From positions 120,804 to 184,803 of the forward strand of contig JAOLBK010000003.1 in the NCBI GenBank assembly GCA_028339155.1: 64,000 nt of DNA, given 5' to 3'. Below are positions 1 through 12,834 of the stretch, in pieces. Source of the DNA: Litorivicinus sp. GTDB lineage: Bacteria > Pseudomonadota > Gammaproteobacteria > Pseudomonadales > Litorivicinaceae. The translations under genes and the position numbers were made by a program. Positions within the stretch are counted from its first letter, which is position 1; each line of letters starts with the position of its first letter. The notes under the pieces were generated by a model. The model did not search any database, was not told where the DNA came from, and worked only from the letters and a program-made list of their open reading frames with translations.

Positions 1-2057
1 TTTCGGTCTCGTACGCCTACCTTGAGTATTATCACACTGGTTTTCGCATCTCGCTCCTCGCGATTGATGCGGTCGATAGCGGCATTTGCATCAGAGACGG
101 CTGAGGCAATAAGGGCAATAATTCCAGTCTCTGCTTCGACTAAAATCTTTAATGCAGTATAAAACTCACCTTGCAAATCTTCATCCCACGCTAGTGGAAC
201 GCATTTCTCTGAATCATCGCGAATATCAGAGATGTTGTTGCATGTTGCATGGTGGATTACCAAACCACGACCTTTAGAGATGTGGCCAACACAGGGATCT
301 CCTGGAATCGGACGACAACATTTTGCGTAACTTGTTACGAGCCCTTCTGATCCCTTAATTGCGAGGGGTCGAGCATCGGTACTTTGCGATAGCATGCCAG
401 GAGTAAGGTCTGCGTTGGGTAAAAGGCTGCGCGCTACGGAGTAAGCAATGCGATTTCCGAGTCCAATATCTTCTAAAAGGTCGTCAAATTCTGGAAATTT
501 TCTTTCAGAGATCAAAAGATTTTGTTGTTGTTCTGTGACCTGATCGAGGTTTGTGCCAAGATTTTCGAGAGCTCGGCCAAGCAGTTGTTGACCGAGATTA
601 ACAGATTCCGATCGTTGTTGATTTTTCAGCATATGGCGAATCGCTGAGCGGGCTTTGCCAGTTACCGCAAACGAGAGCCATGCTAGGTTTGGTTTAGCAT
701 ATTTTGATATAACAATTTCTACGGTCTGGCCGGATTGCAGAATGGTCGACAAAGGGGCAAGCGCTTTGTCGATCCGGCAGGCAACACAGCCATTGCCAAT
801 GTCGGTATGAACGGCGTAAGCAAAATCTACTGCCGTGGAACCTGTAGGTAACTCCATGATTTTGCCTTTCGGCGTAAAGATATAAATATCATCTGGGAAT
901 AAATCAATTTTAACGTTTTCTATGAACTCGAGAGAACTTCCGGCTCGCTGTTGAATTTCTAGTAACCCCTTCACCCACCGGTTGGTCCGTTGGACGGCAG
1001 CTATATCGTCGGAGCCTTCTTTGTATAGCCAATGTGCCGCAATGCCGCCAGATGCCAAAGCATCCATTTCAGATGTACGAATTTGAATCTCTACGGGGAC
1101 TCCGTGCATTCCAAATAGAGTTGTGTGTAGGCTTTGGTAGCCGTTACCTTTGGGGATGGCAATATAGTCTTTGAATCGTCCCGGCTTTGGCTTGTAGAGG
1201 TTATGAACCACACCAAGAACCCGGTAACAGTCATCAGCTGAATCAGTGATAATGCGAAAAGCGTAAACGTCCATGATGTCGGAGAAAGATTTGCGTTGAT
1301 CTCGCATCTTTCGGTAAATGCTGTTGGCGGCTTTTCCTCGGCCTTCGGTACGCGTTTTGATACCTGCTCTCTCCAAAGCGTCTGTTAATGATTCAAGAAT
1401 TTCCGACACAATTTTTTTACGATTTCCTGATGCTTTTAATACAGCCCGCTCAATCCGCTCAATCCGCATCGGATACATGGCGCGATAAGCGAGTGCCTGT
1501 AACTCGCTTCGGAGTTCGTACATCCCGAGTCGATTGGCTATTGGGCTGAAGATATCTAGCGTTTCTCTTGCAATTCGCCGCTGTTTCTCAGGATTAAGTG
1601 AGCCAAGTGTCCGCATATTATGTAAACGGTCAGCTAATTTGACGATAATTACCCGAATGTCTCGAGCCATCGCAAGTGTCATTTTTTGGAAGTTTTCAGC
1701 CTGCGCTTCAGCGTGCGTCTCAAAATTAATGTGAGTCAGTTTGCTGACTCCATCTACTAAATTGGCGACTGCTTCACCAAATTGATTTTCTAATGCATCC
1801 TTGGTGATACCAGTGTCTTCGATGACGTCATGCAGCATCGCGGCCATCAGGCTCTGATGATCCATCCGCATATCCGCAAGAATTTCAGCGACCTGAAGTG
1901 GATGGATGATGTAAGGATGGCCAGAGCGGCGTTTCTGCCCATCATGGGCTTGTTCAGAATATAAATATGCTCGCTTGACCTGACGAATTTCGTCATCTTC
2001 GAGGTATCGAGCTAGACGGCCACACAAGCCGTCTATTGTTTCGACGGCAGTATTCAA
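1..2057 (-). CDS. spoT: Bifunctional (p)ppGpp synthetase/hydrolase SpoT, 3' end outside window
   Basis: Makes and degrades the stringent-response alarmone (p)ppGpp in the cytoplasm. The frame is open for 685 codons from a TTG at 2057 to the window edge. This is close to the family's roughly 700 residues, so only the last few residues of the C-terminal ACT domain are missing. Visible in order: an HD hydrolase domain with the His-Asp pair at residues 76-77 (MLHDVIEDT), the synthetase domain with KDYIAIPKGNGYQSLHT, a TGS domain (FTPKGKIMELP) and the ACT region. An intact HD motif argues for a SpoT-type bifunctional enzyme rather than a RelA-type synthetase. The TTG start lies 3 bases after the rpoZ stop, and the rpoZ-spoT order is standard for gammaproteobacteria. 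The start is inferred from the alignment of the N-terminus. Confidence 0.95.
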   Translation of the reverse strand, partial: MNTAVETIDGLCGRLARYLEDDEIRQVKRAYLYSEQAHDGQKRRSGHPYIIHPLQVAEILADMRMDHQSLMAAMLHDVIEDTGITKDALENQFGEAVANLVDGVSKLTHINFETHAEAQAENFQKMTLAMARDIRVIIVKLADRLHNMRTLGSLNPEKQRRIARETLDIFSPIANRLGMYELRSELQALAYRAMYPMRIERIERAVLKASGNRKKIVSEILESLTDALERAGIKTRTEGRGKAANSIYRKMRDQRKSFSDIMDVYAFRIITDSADDCYRVLGVVHNLYKPKPGRFKDYIAIPKGNGYQSLHTTLFGMHGVPVEIQIRTSEMDALASGGIAAHWLYKEGSDDIAAVQRTNRWVKGLLEIQQRAGSSLEFIENVKIDLFPDDIYIFTPKGKIMELPTGSTAVDFAYAVHTDIGNGCVACRIDKALAPLSTILQSGQTVEIVISKYAKPNLAWLSFAVTGKARSAIRHMLKNQQRSESVNLGQQLLGRALENLGTNLDQVTEQQQNLLISERKFPEFDDLLEDIGLGNRIAYSVARSLLPNADLTPGMLSQSTDARPLAIKGSEGLVTSYAKCCRPIPGDPCVGHISKGRGLVIHHATCNNISDIRDDSEKCVPLAWDEDLQGEFYTALKILVEAETGIIALIASAVSDANAAIDRINREERDAKTSVIILKVGVRDR

Positions 2058-2060
2058 AAT

Positions 2061-2342
2061 TTAGAAGTCGCCGTCAAAAGCCGGTTGACGTGGTTCAAAG
2101 CGTGAGCGAGCAATTTCGAGTTCAGCTTCGGTTTTTGCATCCTCTGCATCCAGTGCTTCTTTGTTGATTAATCCCTCTGCGATTTCACGTAGCGCGAGAA
2201 CGGTGGGCTTATCATTTTCTGCATCAACCAGAGGCTCTTTTCCACCGGTCGACAGCTGGCGGGCCCGACGGGTGCCCAGCATTACAAGTTCAAAACGATT
2301 TTCAACGTTCTCCAGACAGTCTTCTACAGTCACTCGAGCCAT
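2061..2342 (-). CDS. rpoZ: RNA polymerase omega subunit
   Basis: The omega subunit helps beta-prime fold and assemble into RNA polymerase, and in proteobacteria forms part of a ppGpp binding site. The 93-residue product begins [20 protein letters not shown] and contains the family's RARQLSTGG and [10 protein letters not shown] segments; its length is typical. An AAGGAT ribosome site precedes the ATG. It lies 49 bases downstream of gmk and immediately upstream of spoT. This is the conserved gmk-rpoZ-spoT order, so the three probably share a transcript. Confidence 0.96.
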   Translation of the reverse strand: MARVTVEDCLENVENRFELVMLGTRRARQLSTGGKEPLVDAENDKPTVLALREIAEGLINKEALDAEDAKTEAELEIARSRFEPRQPAFDGDF

Positions 2343-2391
2343 GGATGATCCTTCATAAATAATTTTTAGTTAACAAACTAGTCTATGGGAT

Positions 2392-3012
2392 TTAAGCCTT
2401 CCCGAGAAGCTTTTCAAGTAAATCTGGTTGCGTTTTTTGCATGGAAAGTCGTCTTTGCCGAAGTCCTGTAATAATAAAGCACAGTTGATCTAGGGCGATA
2501 TTAAAGTCATCGTTGATCACCCAGTAGTCATAGTTAGGCGCCTGAAAAATGGTTTCATCAGCTTGAGCCATGCGAGATTTGATTGTGCTCTCATCGTCTT
2601 GTTGCCTGCCAACCAATCTCTCTCTGAGCTCTTCGCGAGTTGGGGGGAAAATGAAAATAGAAATCGCCCCAGGCCAAGTTTCTCGGACCTGTTTTGCCCC
2701 CTGCCAATCAATCTCTAAAATAACATCAGAGCCCGATTGCAACTGCGTTATTACAGTTTTTTTCGAGGTCCCGTAAAAGTTGCCAAAGACTTCTGCATAT
2801 TCAAACATAGCGTTCTTGTGAGTTAATTCAGAAAAGCCATCAATTGATACAAAATGATAGTCATGTCCAGAAATCTCGCTAGGTCGTGGGGCACGCGTCG
2901 TATGCGATACGCTCACCTCAAGGCGCTCGATGCGTTCGAGTGCTGCCTTAACGAGACTGGTTTTTCCGGCTCCTGACGGAGCTGATATTACAAAAAGTTG
3001 GCCTTGCGGCAT
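2392..3012 (-). CDS. gmk: Guanylate kinase
   Basis: Phosphorylates GMP to GDP with ATP, an essential step in guanine nucleotide supply and also upstream of ppGpp synthesis. The 206-residue protein opens with the P-loop SAPSGAGKTSL (about residues 9-19). It continues with the GMP-binding stretch SHTTRAPRPSEISGHDYHF and the LEIDWQGAKQV region typical of the family. It is first in the gmk-rpoZ-spoT group and is divergent from rph, with 71 bases between the two starts. Confidence 0.97.
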   Translation of the reverse strand: MPQGQLFVISAPSGAGKTSLVKAALERIERLEVSVSHTTRAPRPSEISGHDYHFVSIDGFSELTHKNAMFEYAEVFGNFYGTSKKTVITQLQSGSDVILEIDWQGAKQVRETWPGAISIFIFPPTREELRERLVGRQQDDESTIKSRMAQADETIFQAPNYDYWVINDDFNIALDQLCFIITGLRQRRLSMQKTQPDLLEKLLGKA

Positions 3013-3083
3013 GAAAGATCCGTGTTAGATGGTCATAATAAAACTCAAGTTGTAAATTTTAGTCTAAATAGAGAGGTTCTGCC

Positions 3084-3803
3084 ATGCGACCAAGTGAGCG
3101 CGCATTTGATGCGTTACGTTCGATCCAATTTATTCGGCATTTTACGTGCCATGCCGCAGGCTCTGTATTGGTCGAGTTTGGCAATACTCGTGTGCTTTGT
3201 ACGGCCTCGGTCATGGAACAGGTGCCTCGCTGGATGAAGGGAAAAGGGCGAGGTTGGATAACAGCTGAATATGGCATGCTGCCGGGATCTACCAATACTC
3301 GAGTCGATCGGGAGGCGGCCCGTGGAAAGCAGTCTGGACGGACACAGGAAATACAGCGGTTGATCGGGCGATCGCTCAGGGCTGCAGTGGATCTGAAAGC
3401 ACTTGGGGAGCGTCAGATTATAATTGATTGTGATGTGCTTCAGGCTGATGGTGGGACTCGCACTGCCGCTATTACTGGCGGCATGGTAGCTTTGGTAGAT
3501 GCGCTTAATGGACTCCAGCGTTCTGGCATCTTAAAAAACGATCCTTTGATCAGCTTTGTGGCAGCCGTATCTGTTGGCATTTATAAAGGCAGTCCAATTC
3601 TTGATCTGGATTATTTGGAGGACTCGAGTGCAGATTCGGACATAAATATAGTGATGACTGAGGGCGGGAAACTGATTGAGATTCAGGGGACGGCGGAAAA
3701 AGCACCTTTTGATCGTGATGAATTGAACGGACTTCTGGATCTTGGACAATCAGGAATTCAATCGTTGATTGCGATGCAACGCCAAGCTGTGGCTGCTGGT
3801 TAA
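3084..3803 (+). CDS. rph: Ribonuclease PH
   Basis: A phosphorolytic 3'-5' exoribonuclease that trims tRNA and other RNA 3' ends, using phosphate to release nucleoside diphosphates. The 239-residue product carries the family N-terminus ([16 protein letters not shown]), the [14 protein letters not shown] segment and the phosphate/RNA-binding region [15 protein letters not shown], followed by [18 protein letters not shown]. Its length is normal. The last 4 bases overlap the 3' end of the convergent crc gene. In Pseudomonas rph likewise neighbours crc and pyrE. Confidence 0.97.
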   Translation: MRPSERAFDALRSIQFIRHFTCHAAGSVLVEFGNTRVLCTASVMEQVPRWMKGKGRGWITAEYGMLPGSTNTRVDREAARGKQSGRTQEIQRLIGRSLRAAVDLKALGERQIIIDCDVLQADGGTRTAAITGGMVALVDALNGLQRSGILKNDPLISFVAAVSVGIYKGSPILDLDYLEDSSADSDINIVMTEGGKLIEIQGTAEKAPFDRDELNGLLDLGQSGIQSLIAMQRQAVAAG

Positions 3804-4588
3804 TCCGTGGTCGGTGTTAATTCAATGTCGTAATCAACGACCAAAGGCACACGGTCATCAAATGGCCGTTTAGAGACGTACGCAGATGTGAGGATTCGTT
3901 TTGAAATTTCTGGTGAGACCAATTGCAAATCGGTCCGCCATGCTCCCGGATCGTCGATTCCAAGTACTCCATTTGATGGAAACCAGCTATATGCAGGCTC
4001 ATTAGCAAAGACTGCTCGGAAAGCGTCTACATAGCCGCTATCAGTTAAAAGTGTGTCAATCCAATTCCGATCTTCTTGACTAAATCCCGGGGTGTTGTTG
4101 TGTTTATGCCATTTTTCTAGATCCAGCGTACGCGGTGCCACACCGAAGTCACCGCAAAATACAAAATGTCTACGTTTCTTTCGTATTTTACGTAACCACG
4201 CTGCGAAGGCTTCAATAAACTCTGGGCGGTCGGCAGCATCAGTTTCCCAAGGGGCGGGCGGTAGTACGGAGACAATACTGACTTTTTCGAAATCTGCTTG
4301 GATGTAACGCCCGTTCCGGTCTAATTGATATGAGCCAAGTCCGCGCATTACTGCCTTGGGTGTGTGCCGTGTCCATATAGCCACGCCTCCTTTGGTTTCA
4401 CTCTCTCCTTCAAAGTAAAAAGGTGTGAAGCCCTCCGGACAGAATCTTAGATCCTTAATGACTTTGTACTCGCGTACGCGCACATCTTGCAGGCAGATTA
4501 TGTCTGCATCTTTCGAGGAGAGCCAGTCAACGAGGCCCTGTTTAACTGCGGAAACGAGTCCATTACAGCGAAGGCTAATTATTCGCAT
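3800..4588 (-). CDS. crc: Crc-like catabolite repression control protein (ExoIII/EEP fold)
   Basis: The fold is exonuclease III/AP-endonuclease-like (262 residues), but the sequence and the rph-crc-pyrE location match Crc. Crc is the Pseudomonas protein that works with Hfq to block translation of catabolic mRNAs. Several ExoIII active-site positions are changed: Asn7 is Arg7, Glu34 is Asp35, the GDxN motif reads GDFG near residues 146-149, and the terminal catalytic His (DHAP) is Arg in DDRVP near residues 244-248. Nuclease activity is therefore unlikely. This is inference from motif positions; a weakly active nuclease cannot be excluded. It is divergent from pyrE by 85 bases. Confidence 0.85.
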   Translation of the reverse strand: MRIISLRCNGLVSAVKQGLVDWLSSKDADIICLQDVRVREYKVIKDLRFCPEGFTPFYFEGESETKGGVAIWTRHTPKAVMRGLGSYQLDRNGRYIQADFEKVSIVSVLPPAPWETDAADRPEFIEAFAAWLRKIRKKRRHFVFCGDFGVAPRTLDLEKWHKHNNTPGFSQEDRNWIDTLLTDSGYVDAFRAVFANEPAYSWFPSNGVLGIDDPGAWRTDLQLVSPEISKRILTSAYVSKRPFDDRVPLVVDYDIELTPTTD

Positions 4589-4673
4589 TAAAGGGTTATA
4601 GATCCTTGTTCAAGGCACGAGTTGTGCGTGTACTATACTAGCCTTAAATTAATTGTAATATTAGAAGCGTCTT

Positions 4674-7596
<2,923 letters not shown>

Positions 7597-8046
7597 TTAT
7601 CGAGTTCCTGTATGCCCAAACCCGCCTTCCCCGCGGCTTGATGACTCAAATTCTACCACCTCAGAAAATACCGGTTGAATTACTGGAGTAACAATTAATT
7701 GTGCGATTCGATCACCTGGTTCGATCGTTTGATGCGTTTGGCTCCGGTTCCACGCTGATATTTTCAGCTCACCTTGGTAATCCGAGTCAATGAGACCGAC
7801 GAGATTACCTAAGACCAGACCCTTATGACCAAGTCCACTGCGCGGTAATATCATTGCACAAAGCCCTGGGTCATCAAGGTGAATTGCAATCCCGGTTCCG
7901 ATCAGGGCAGTTCCCCCGGGCTCAAGTGAAAGAGTCTTCTTGAGGCAGGCTCTAAGATCTACACCCGCTGATCCAGGCGTTCCAACTTCTGGAATAGGCC
8001 ATTCTGTGCCAACGCGCGGATCAAGCCGCTTAAATTTTAGTTCCAT
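7597..8046 (-). CDS. dut: dUTP diphosphatase
   Basis: Hydrolyses dUTP to dUMP, which keeps uracil out of DNA and supplies dTMP synthesis. The 149-residue trimeric-type enzyme shows the five family motifs: [38 protein letters not shown] and the glycine-rich C-terminal [10 protein letters not shown]. The start overlaps the end of coaBC by 17 bases. This matches the conserved coaBC-dut-algC order in gammaproteobacteria. Confidence 0.97.
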   Translation of the reverse strand: MELKFKRLDPRVGTEWPIPEVGTPGSAGVDLRACLKKTLSLEPGGTALIGTGIAIHLDDPGLCAMILPRSGLGHKGLVLGNLVGLIDSDYQGELKISAWNRSQTHQTIEPGDRIAQLIVTPVIQPVFSEVVEFESSSRGEGGFGHTGTR

Positions 8047-9262
8047 TTTCAGTCCTTTCTAATAGTGATTCGGAGAGCCTCTGCATCAGTTGCTCGGCAA
8101 TAGCCTCTTTGCTCCCTTGTGGCCACTCTTCGGTGTGAGAATGGCTAACCAACTGAATTTTTGTGTCGTCGGCATTAAAGATCTGACCGTTTGAAACATC
8201 ATTAGCGATTATAAAATCCAGGCCTTTGTCTTCGAGCTTTCGGCGCGCATGAGTTTCAATCATCTCGGTTTCGGCCGCAAAACCTACAACAAGTCTTGGT
8301 CGCTCTTCTGACAATGCGACTTGATGTATGACGTCAGGATTTTCAATGAGGGCAAGCATTGAGAGATTTGATGTTGTTTTTTTGAGCTTATGCGTGGCTA
8401 CAGTCTCGGGGCGAATGTCGCACACCGCAGCAGCGCCAATAAAAAGATCTACGGTTTTCAAAGTGCTTTTTACCGCTTCAAGCATATCGCGGGCAGTTTC
8501 AACCGCGATATGAATCACACCATCTGGTGTATCGAGATCTACAGGGCCTGAGACGAGAAGGACTCGGGCACCTAGGCGCACTGCAGCGCGGGCTATTGCA
8601 AATCCCATCTTGCCAGATGAGCGGTTGGTCAGATAGCGCACTGGATCGATTGGTTCATGAGTTGGCCCAGCGGTAATCATTACCGTGAGTCCTGCTAATG
8701 GGCCCGCCTGAAGTTGGGATTCGAGCGCAGCTAAAATGATACTGGGCTCGCTCATGCGGCCAAGTCCAACATCACCGCAAGCCTGAAGGCCAGAGTCGGG
8801 GCCAATCATGAGAGTGTGTCGTTCACGCAGCGTTTCTAAATTGGCCTGTGTCGCGGGGTTGGCCCACATATTTTGATTCATCGCCGGCGCCAGAGCTTTT
8901 GGGCAATCGGCAGCTAACCAAAGCGCGGATAACAAGTCCGTTGCATCTCCCCTCGCTAAGTGGGCTATTGTATTAGCTGTACAGGGCGCCACCAAAATTA
9001 GATCAGCCCAGCGAGCCAATTCAATATGGCCCATTCCTGCTTCAGACTTGGGGTCTAGCAGCGAGTGACGGACTGTATTCCCGGTCAAGGCTTGAAACGT
9101 CAGAGGCGTCACAAAAGCTGTAGCTGCTTTGGTCATGACAACTGTTACATCAGCGCCTAGCCGGCCCAGTTCACGTGCGATTTCACAGGCTTTATAGCAG
9201 GCAATACCGCCGGTCACTCCGAGGATCACACGTTTTTGGTTTAACCATGAATGCTGGCTCAC
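8030..9262 (-). CDS. coaBC: Phosphopantothenoylcysteine decarboxylase/synthetase
   Basis: A two-domain coenzyme A enzyme. The CoaB domain joins cysteine to phosphopantothenate using CTP, and the CoaC flavoprotein domain decarboxylates the product. The 410-residue protein starts with the CoaC motif [17 protein letters not shown]. It carries the catalytic His in [10 protein letters not shown] (about residue 79) and the catalytic Cys in [11 protein letters not shown] (about residue 161). The CoaB domain follows with [16 protein letters not shown]. The usual neighbour radC is absent between this gene and rpmB. Confidence 0.96.
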   Translation of the reverse strand: MSQHSWLNQKRVILGVTGGIACYKACEIARELGRLGADVTVVMTKAATAFVTPLTFQALTGNTVRHSLLDPKSEAGMGHIELARWADLILVAPCTANTIAHLARGDATDLLSALWLAADCPKALAPAMNQNMWANPATQANLETLRERHTLMIGPDSGLQACGDVGLGRMSEPSIILAALESQLQAGPLAGLTVMITAGPTHEPIDPVRYLTNRSSGKMGFAIARAAVRLGARVLLVSGPVDLDTPDGVIHIAVETARDMLEAVKSTLKTVDLFIGAAAVCDIRPETVATHKLKKTTSNLSMLALIENPDVIHQVALSEERPRLVVGFAAETEMIETHARRKLEDKGLDFIIANDVSNGQIFNADDTKIQLVSHSHTEEWPQGSKEAIAEQLMQRLSESLLERTENGTKI

Positions 9263-9411
9263 AAAGACCTCTTCTATGTCACGATGTAGAAGATACCATG
9301 AAGCATCGGCAGCGTTAAAAGCAGAAGAAAGAGAGCCCTGGGGAAAACAAGTAGCATTTTTTTGGTAGCTTCAATTGTTACTTGTAATTTTTCACTCGCC
9401 GATATACCTTT

Positions 9412-9446
9412 CGCCTCCATTTTTCTCGGTTTTTTTAATAGAGGCG
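9412..9446 (+). promoter_or_regulatory. Possible leader hairpin covering the rpmB ribosome site
   Basis: The 193-base gap between coaBC and rpmB contains a perfect 6-bp inverted repeat, CGCCTC at 9412-9417 and GAGGCG at 9441-9446, with a T-rich loop. The 3' arm includes the only GAGG upstream of the rpmB ATG at 9456, so folding would hide that ribosome site. Whether this regulates L28/L33 is inference. The stem is short and the loop long, so it may be chance. Confidence 0.25.
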
Positions 9447-9455
9447 TAACAAATT

Positions 9456-9692
9456 ATGTCTAGAGTATGCCAAGTAACGGGTAAGCGGCCTGTAACCGGC
9501 AACAACGTTTCGCATTCTAATATCAAAACGAAACGTCGTTTTCTACCAAACCTGCATTGGCATCGGTTTTGGGTGGAGTCGGAAAAGCGTTTTGTGCGGC
9601 TGCGTGTTTCTACTAAAGGGATGCGTATTATTGATAAACTGGGTATTGACACCGTTTTGGTTGATTTACGCTCACGTGGCGAGAAGGTGTAA
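9456..9692 (+). CDS. rpmB: Ribosomal protein L28
   Basis: A 50S subunit protein of 78 residues, the usual size. It begins [20 protein letters not shown] and contains the conserved [21 protein letters not shown] segment split around residues 26-46, ending with the basic L28 tail. It is followed after 3 bases by rpmG, the normal rpmB-rpmG pair, and by mutM. The gene is divergent from coaBC. Confidence 0.97.
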   Translation: MSRVCQVTGKRPVTGNNVSHSNIKTKRRFLPNLHWHRFWVESEKRFVRLRVSTKGMRIIDKLGIDTVLVDLRSRGEKV

Positions 9693-9695
9693 ACC

Positions 9696-9851
9696 ATGCG
9701 TGAAAAGATTAAATTGGTATCGTCTGCTGGAACTGGTCACTATTACACGACTGACAAGAATAAGCGGAGCACTCCAGATAAGCTTGAATTCAAAAAGTAT
9801 GATCCCGTGGTTCGTAAGCACGTGATGTACAAGGAAGCAAAGATAAAGTAG
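9696..9851 (+). CDS. rpmG: Ribosomal protein L33
   Basis: A 51-residue 50S subunit protein, read directly from the sequence: it starts [20 protein letters not shown] and ends [11 protein letters not shown]. The [10 protein letters not shown] motif is the L33 signature. It has no CxxC zinc motifs, so it is the zinc-independent form. It starts 3 bases after rpmB and ends 6 bases before mutM. Confidence 0.96.
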   Translation: MREKIKLVSSAGTGHYYTTDKNKRSTPDKLEFKKYDPVVRKHVMYKEAKIK

Positions 9852-9857
9852 TGCTTA

Positions 9858-10667
9858 ATGCCTGAGCTTCCTGAGGTTGAAACCACGGTGCGAGGAATTG
9901 CACCGTATCTCGAAGGGCAGAGTTTTGACTTTGTTCGTGTCTACAATTCAAGTTTACGTTGGCCCATTCCGTCAGATTTGAGCGAGTTGCTAACTGGCGC
10001 GCGATGTAAAAAAATTTATAGACGTGCCAAGTATATTTGTATTGAAACATCAGTTCGTCCCTTCCTTGCACATCTTGGCATGAGTGGTTCTTTTCGCCTC
10101 GTTAATTCTTTGACCCCCCTAAAACCCCATGATCACGTTAGTTTCGGTGTTGGCTCTTGGGAACTTAGGTATCATGATCCACGAAGGTTTGGCTGTTTGT
10201 TGTGGTCTGATTCAGATCGCGCGAACCAGTTGCTGTGCGCACTCGGGCCTGAGCCCTTATCAGATGAGTTCGATGGCTCCTGGTTGTATCGACAGTCTCG
10301 CAAGCGTTCGGTCTCGGTGAAACATTTTTTAATGACTAATTCTGTGGTTGTGGGTGTAGGGAATATCTATGCATCAGAGTCTCTCTTTTTGGCCGGAATT
10401 CTCCCTGCGCGGTCGGCTAATCGAATTAGCCTTGCTCGTTATGAAATCCTTGCTAAAGAAATAAAATCAGTTTTGATGTCTTCAATTGAGGCTGGGGGGA
10501 CAACTCTTCGTGATTTTGTAAGTGGTAAGGATGAGCCCGGGTATTTTCAGCAGGCGCTTAATGTTTATGGGCGCGCGGGATTATCTTGTTTCCATTGCGA
10601 AAGAGTTATTAAGAGCCGTGTGATTGGCGGGCGGAATAGTTTTTACTGCCCATCTTGTCAGCGTTGA
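9858..10667 (+). CDS. mutM: Formamidopyrimidine-DNA glycosylase
   Basis: Removes 8-oxoguanine and formamidopyrimidines from DNA and cleaves the abasic strand. After Met removal the N-terminus is [12 protein letters not shown], which holds the catalytic Pro and Glu. The beta-hairpin segment [12 protein letters not shown] includes the conserved lysine-region context, and [12 protein letters not shown] is the helix-two-turn-helix. A C-terminal zinc finger of the form Cys-X2-Cys-X16-Cys-X2-Cys ends the 269-residue protein. Its 3' end overlaps the convergent coaD by 10 bases. Confidence 0.97.
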   Translation: MPELPEVETTVRGIAPYLEGQSFDFVRVYNSSLRWPIPSDLSELLTGARCKKIYRRAKYICIETSVRPFLAHLGMSGSFRLVNSLTPLKPHDHVSFGVGSWELRYHDPRRFGCLLWSDSDRANQLLCALGPEPLSDEFDGSWLYRQSRKRSVSVKHFLMTNSVVVGVGNIYASESLFLAGILPARSANRISLARYEILAKEIKSVLMSSIEAGGTTLRDFVSGKDEPGYFQQALNVYGRAGLSCFHCERVIKSRVIGGRNSFYCPSCQR

Positions 10668-11143
10668 TCAATGAAGTGAGCCCTCAGGGCCGTGGCGACA
10701 GCCTCGGGCACAAATGATTCAACTTGCCCATTAAGTCGCGCTACTTCCTTTACTAGGCTCGACGAGATAAAGCTGTAGTGTTCGACTGGTGTAAGAAACA
10801 GGCTTTCCAGCTCAGGAGCCAATTTTTTGTTGAGATTGGCGAGCTGGAGTTCGTACTCGTAGTCGGCAACCGCTCTAAGGCCTCGTAAAAGTACCCGCGC
10901 TCCCACTGCTTGTGCAAAATTAGCTAAAAGTGTGTCAAATCCCCGAATCTCAACATTATCAACATGTTCAAGAGATTTCTGTGCTAAGTGAACTCGAGTA
11001 TCGATATCAAAGGTGGGTGTTTTATGTGTCGAGCCCGCAACGCCAACTATAACGCGTTCAAAAATACGCGCAGCTCGCTCGACTACATGAACATGACCAT
11101 TAGTAATGGGGTCAAAAGTGCCTGGGTAAACCGCAATAGTCAT
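10658..11143 (-). CDS. coaD: Phosphopantetheine adenylyltransferase
   Basis: Transfers AMP from ATP to 4'-phosphopantetheine, the penultimate step of coenzyme A synthesis. The 161-residue protein has the nucleotidyltransferase motif [10 protein letters not shown] (residues 8-17), [14 protein letters not shown] (about residues 87-100) and [12 protein letters not shown] near residue 126. It overlaps rsmD by 4 bases, the common rsmD-coaD pairing. With coaBC, the window holds both late CoA genes. Confidence 0.97.
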   Translation of the reverse strand: MTIAVYPGTFDPITNGHVHVVERAARIFERVIVGVAGSTHKTPTFDIDTRVHLAQKSLEHVDNVEIRGFDTLLANFAQAVGARVLLRGLRAVADYEYELQLANLNKKLAPELESLFLTPVEHYSFISSSLVKEVARLNGQVESFVPEAVATALRAHFIDQR

Positions 11144-11721
11144 AAAATGGGCCTTAATAAGCGCAAATAGTCTTGACCTGCACTCAACTCCTTGAGCACT
11201 TCGAATCCGTGAGTTTCAATATTTTCCGTACTTTGACACTCAACAATTATTCGACAGTTTGGTTGAATTTGGCTGCGGATCCAAGTCAGAAATTGGCTTC
11301 CTAATCGAAGGTGAAATGGTGGATCTGCGAAGATCAGGTCGGCATCTCGTATTTCTTGTAATTGCTTAATTGTCGAAGCGGATAGATTGCATGTGATGAC
11401 CTTGGCTCTATCGGTTAGATCGAAGCGTACAATATTGGCCTTTATTGCAACGCTTGTTGTTGAATCTCGTTCAATAAATGTACAAATTTTGGCCCCTCTC
11501 GAGAGGGCCTCAAAGCCCATGCTGCCAGTCCCTGCGAAACAGTCCACTACGGTGGCGCTTGAGATGGTTGGTGCGAGCCAATTAAAAAGTGTTTCGCGGA
11601 CACGATCAGGCGTTGGTCTTAAGCCTTCTCGTTCAAGTACCTCGAGTTTTGAGCGTTTGAGATTCCCCCCAATGATGCGTACTCCTTTGGGCTGTTTCCG
11701 TCTTTGCATCTCATTCCTCAT
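11140..11721 (-). CDS. rsmD: 16S rRNA (guanine(966)-N2)-methyltransferase
   Basis: Methylates G966 of 16S rRNA in the 30S subunit using S-adenosylmethionine. The 193-residue protein has the SAM-binding region [20 protein letters not shown] (about residues 59-78) and the catalytic DPPF motif (IFADPPFHL, about residues 130-138). An N-terminal basic tract ([13 protein letters not shown]) precedes the conserved RIIGG. It is divergent from ftsY, an arrangement shared by many gammaproteobacteria. Confidence 0.95.
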   Translation of the reverse strand: MRNEMQRRKQPKGVRIIGGNLKRSKLEVLEREGLRPTPDRVRETLFNWLAPTISSATVVDCFAGTGSMGFEALSRGAKICTFIERDSTTSVAIKANIVRFDLTDRAKVITCNLSASTIKQLQEIRDADLIFADPPFHLRLGSQFLTWIRSQIQPNCRIIVECQSTENIETHGFEVLKELSAGQDYLRLLRPIL

Positions 11722-11769
11722 TTTCAGATGGTATCATTCCATTTAAATGAAGAAAGGATTTTTAGTGTG

Positions 11770-12834
11770 ATGATTCCCGACCTTTTACTTTTTCTTGGCC
11801 TATTGGCGTTGGCTGGTTTTGGGTATTTGGTATTGCGTCGCAAGAAAGGTCGTGAGCAGATTCCGGCCGAGCAGGTAGAGGCGAATTTCTCGGTGCCAGT
11901 TCAGAAGACGAGGACCGAAGCCGATTCTGCGAGTTTTTTCAATGCCCTGTCTAAATTGAGGTCACAGTTCTCCAAGAACTTAAAGGATTTGTTTTCAGGA
12001 GGCCTTGATGATGTGGTAAAAGAAGATCTTGAGTCTTTATTGTTGTCCTCGGATGTGGGTGTCGACACCACAGACTGGATTCTTGAGACTTTGACCTCCC
12101 GTGCTTCCGCTCAGAAAGTCACTGATTCCCAGGACTTAGTATTGCTATTAAAAAATATTTTAACAGAGATTCTTGAGCCTCTGGATGAGTCTGTTGATGC
12201 GGGAAGCGTTAAGCCGTTTGTGGTTCTAATGATTGGTGTAAATGGTGCCGGTAAGACTACGACAATTGGTAAGCTCGCGTATAAGTTTAAACAAGAGGGT
12301 AAAACAGTACTGCTAGCAGCGGGGGATACATTTCGTGCGGCAGCAGTCGAGCAATTGAAGACGTGGGGCGAAAGAAATTCTGTGCCTGTGATCAGTCAGG
12401 GCACTGGAGCGGATTCTGCTTCTGTGATTTATGACGCGTGTGAGTCTGCTGTTGCACGCGGGATCGATGTGGTCTTGGCAGATACTGCTGGCCGGTTACA
12501 AAACAAAACTAACTTGATGGGCGAGCTTGAAAAAATTGGACGAGTGCTTGGTAAGCTCGGCGTCGGAGCTCCGCATGAAGTGCTTTTGGTGCTCGATGCT
12601 GGAACGGGGCAGAATGCCATCAGTCAAACAAGAGAGTTTGCAAAGGTGATAAAGCCTACAGGGCTTGTATTAACGAAGCTTGATGGCACAGCAAAGGGCG
12701 GAGTTATTTTTGCACTGGCTCGCGAATTTCGGCTGCCAATTCGCTATGTTGGCCTCGGTGAGAAGATAGAAGATCTTAGGTTATTTGATCGGCAGCTATT
12801 CATAGAAGCTTTATTCTCGGGGACCTCTGGGTGA
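11770..12834 (+). CDS. ftsY: Signal recognition particle receptor FtsY
   Basis: GTPase receptor that docks SRP-ribosome complexes at the inner membrane. The NG domain is complete. The N domain runs from about residue 60 to 140. G1 is GVNGAGKTTTIGKL near residue 160, G2 is DTFRAAA, G3 is DTAGR and G4 is TKLDGTAKG. The start chosen is ATG 11770. GTG 11767 is equally possible, and both follow AAAGGA at 11753-11758. Unlike the long acidic A domain of the E. coli protein, this one begins with about 20 hydrophobic residues followed by RRKKGR, which looks like a membrane anchor. It overlaps ftsE by GTGA. Confidence 0.94.
   Translation: MIPDLLLFLGLLALAGFGYLVLRRKKGREQIPAEQVEANFSVPVQKTRTEADSASFFNALSKLRSQFSKNLKDLFSGGLDDVVKEDLESLLLSSDVGVDTTDWILETLTSRASAQKVTDSQDLVLLLKNILTEILEPLDESVDAGSVKPFVVLMIGVNGAGKTTTIGKLAYKFKQEGKTVLLAAGDTFRAAAVEQLKTWGERNSVPVISQGTGADSASVIYDACESAVARGIDVVLADTAGRLQNKTNLMGELEKIGRVLGKLGVGAPHEVLLVLDAGTGQNAISQTREFAKVIKPTGLVLTKLDGTAKGGVIFALAREFRLPIRYVGLGEKIEDLRLFDRQLFIEALFSGTSG

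Noticed and set aside
9392..9697. 101-codon minus-strand frame over rpmB
   Set aside because: It is antisense to the clear L28 gene, has no family resemblance and no supporting start site.
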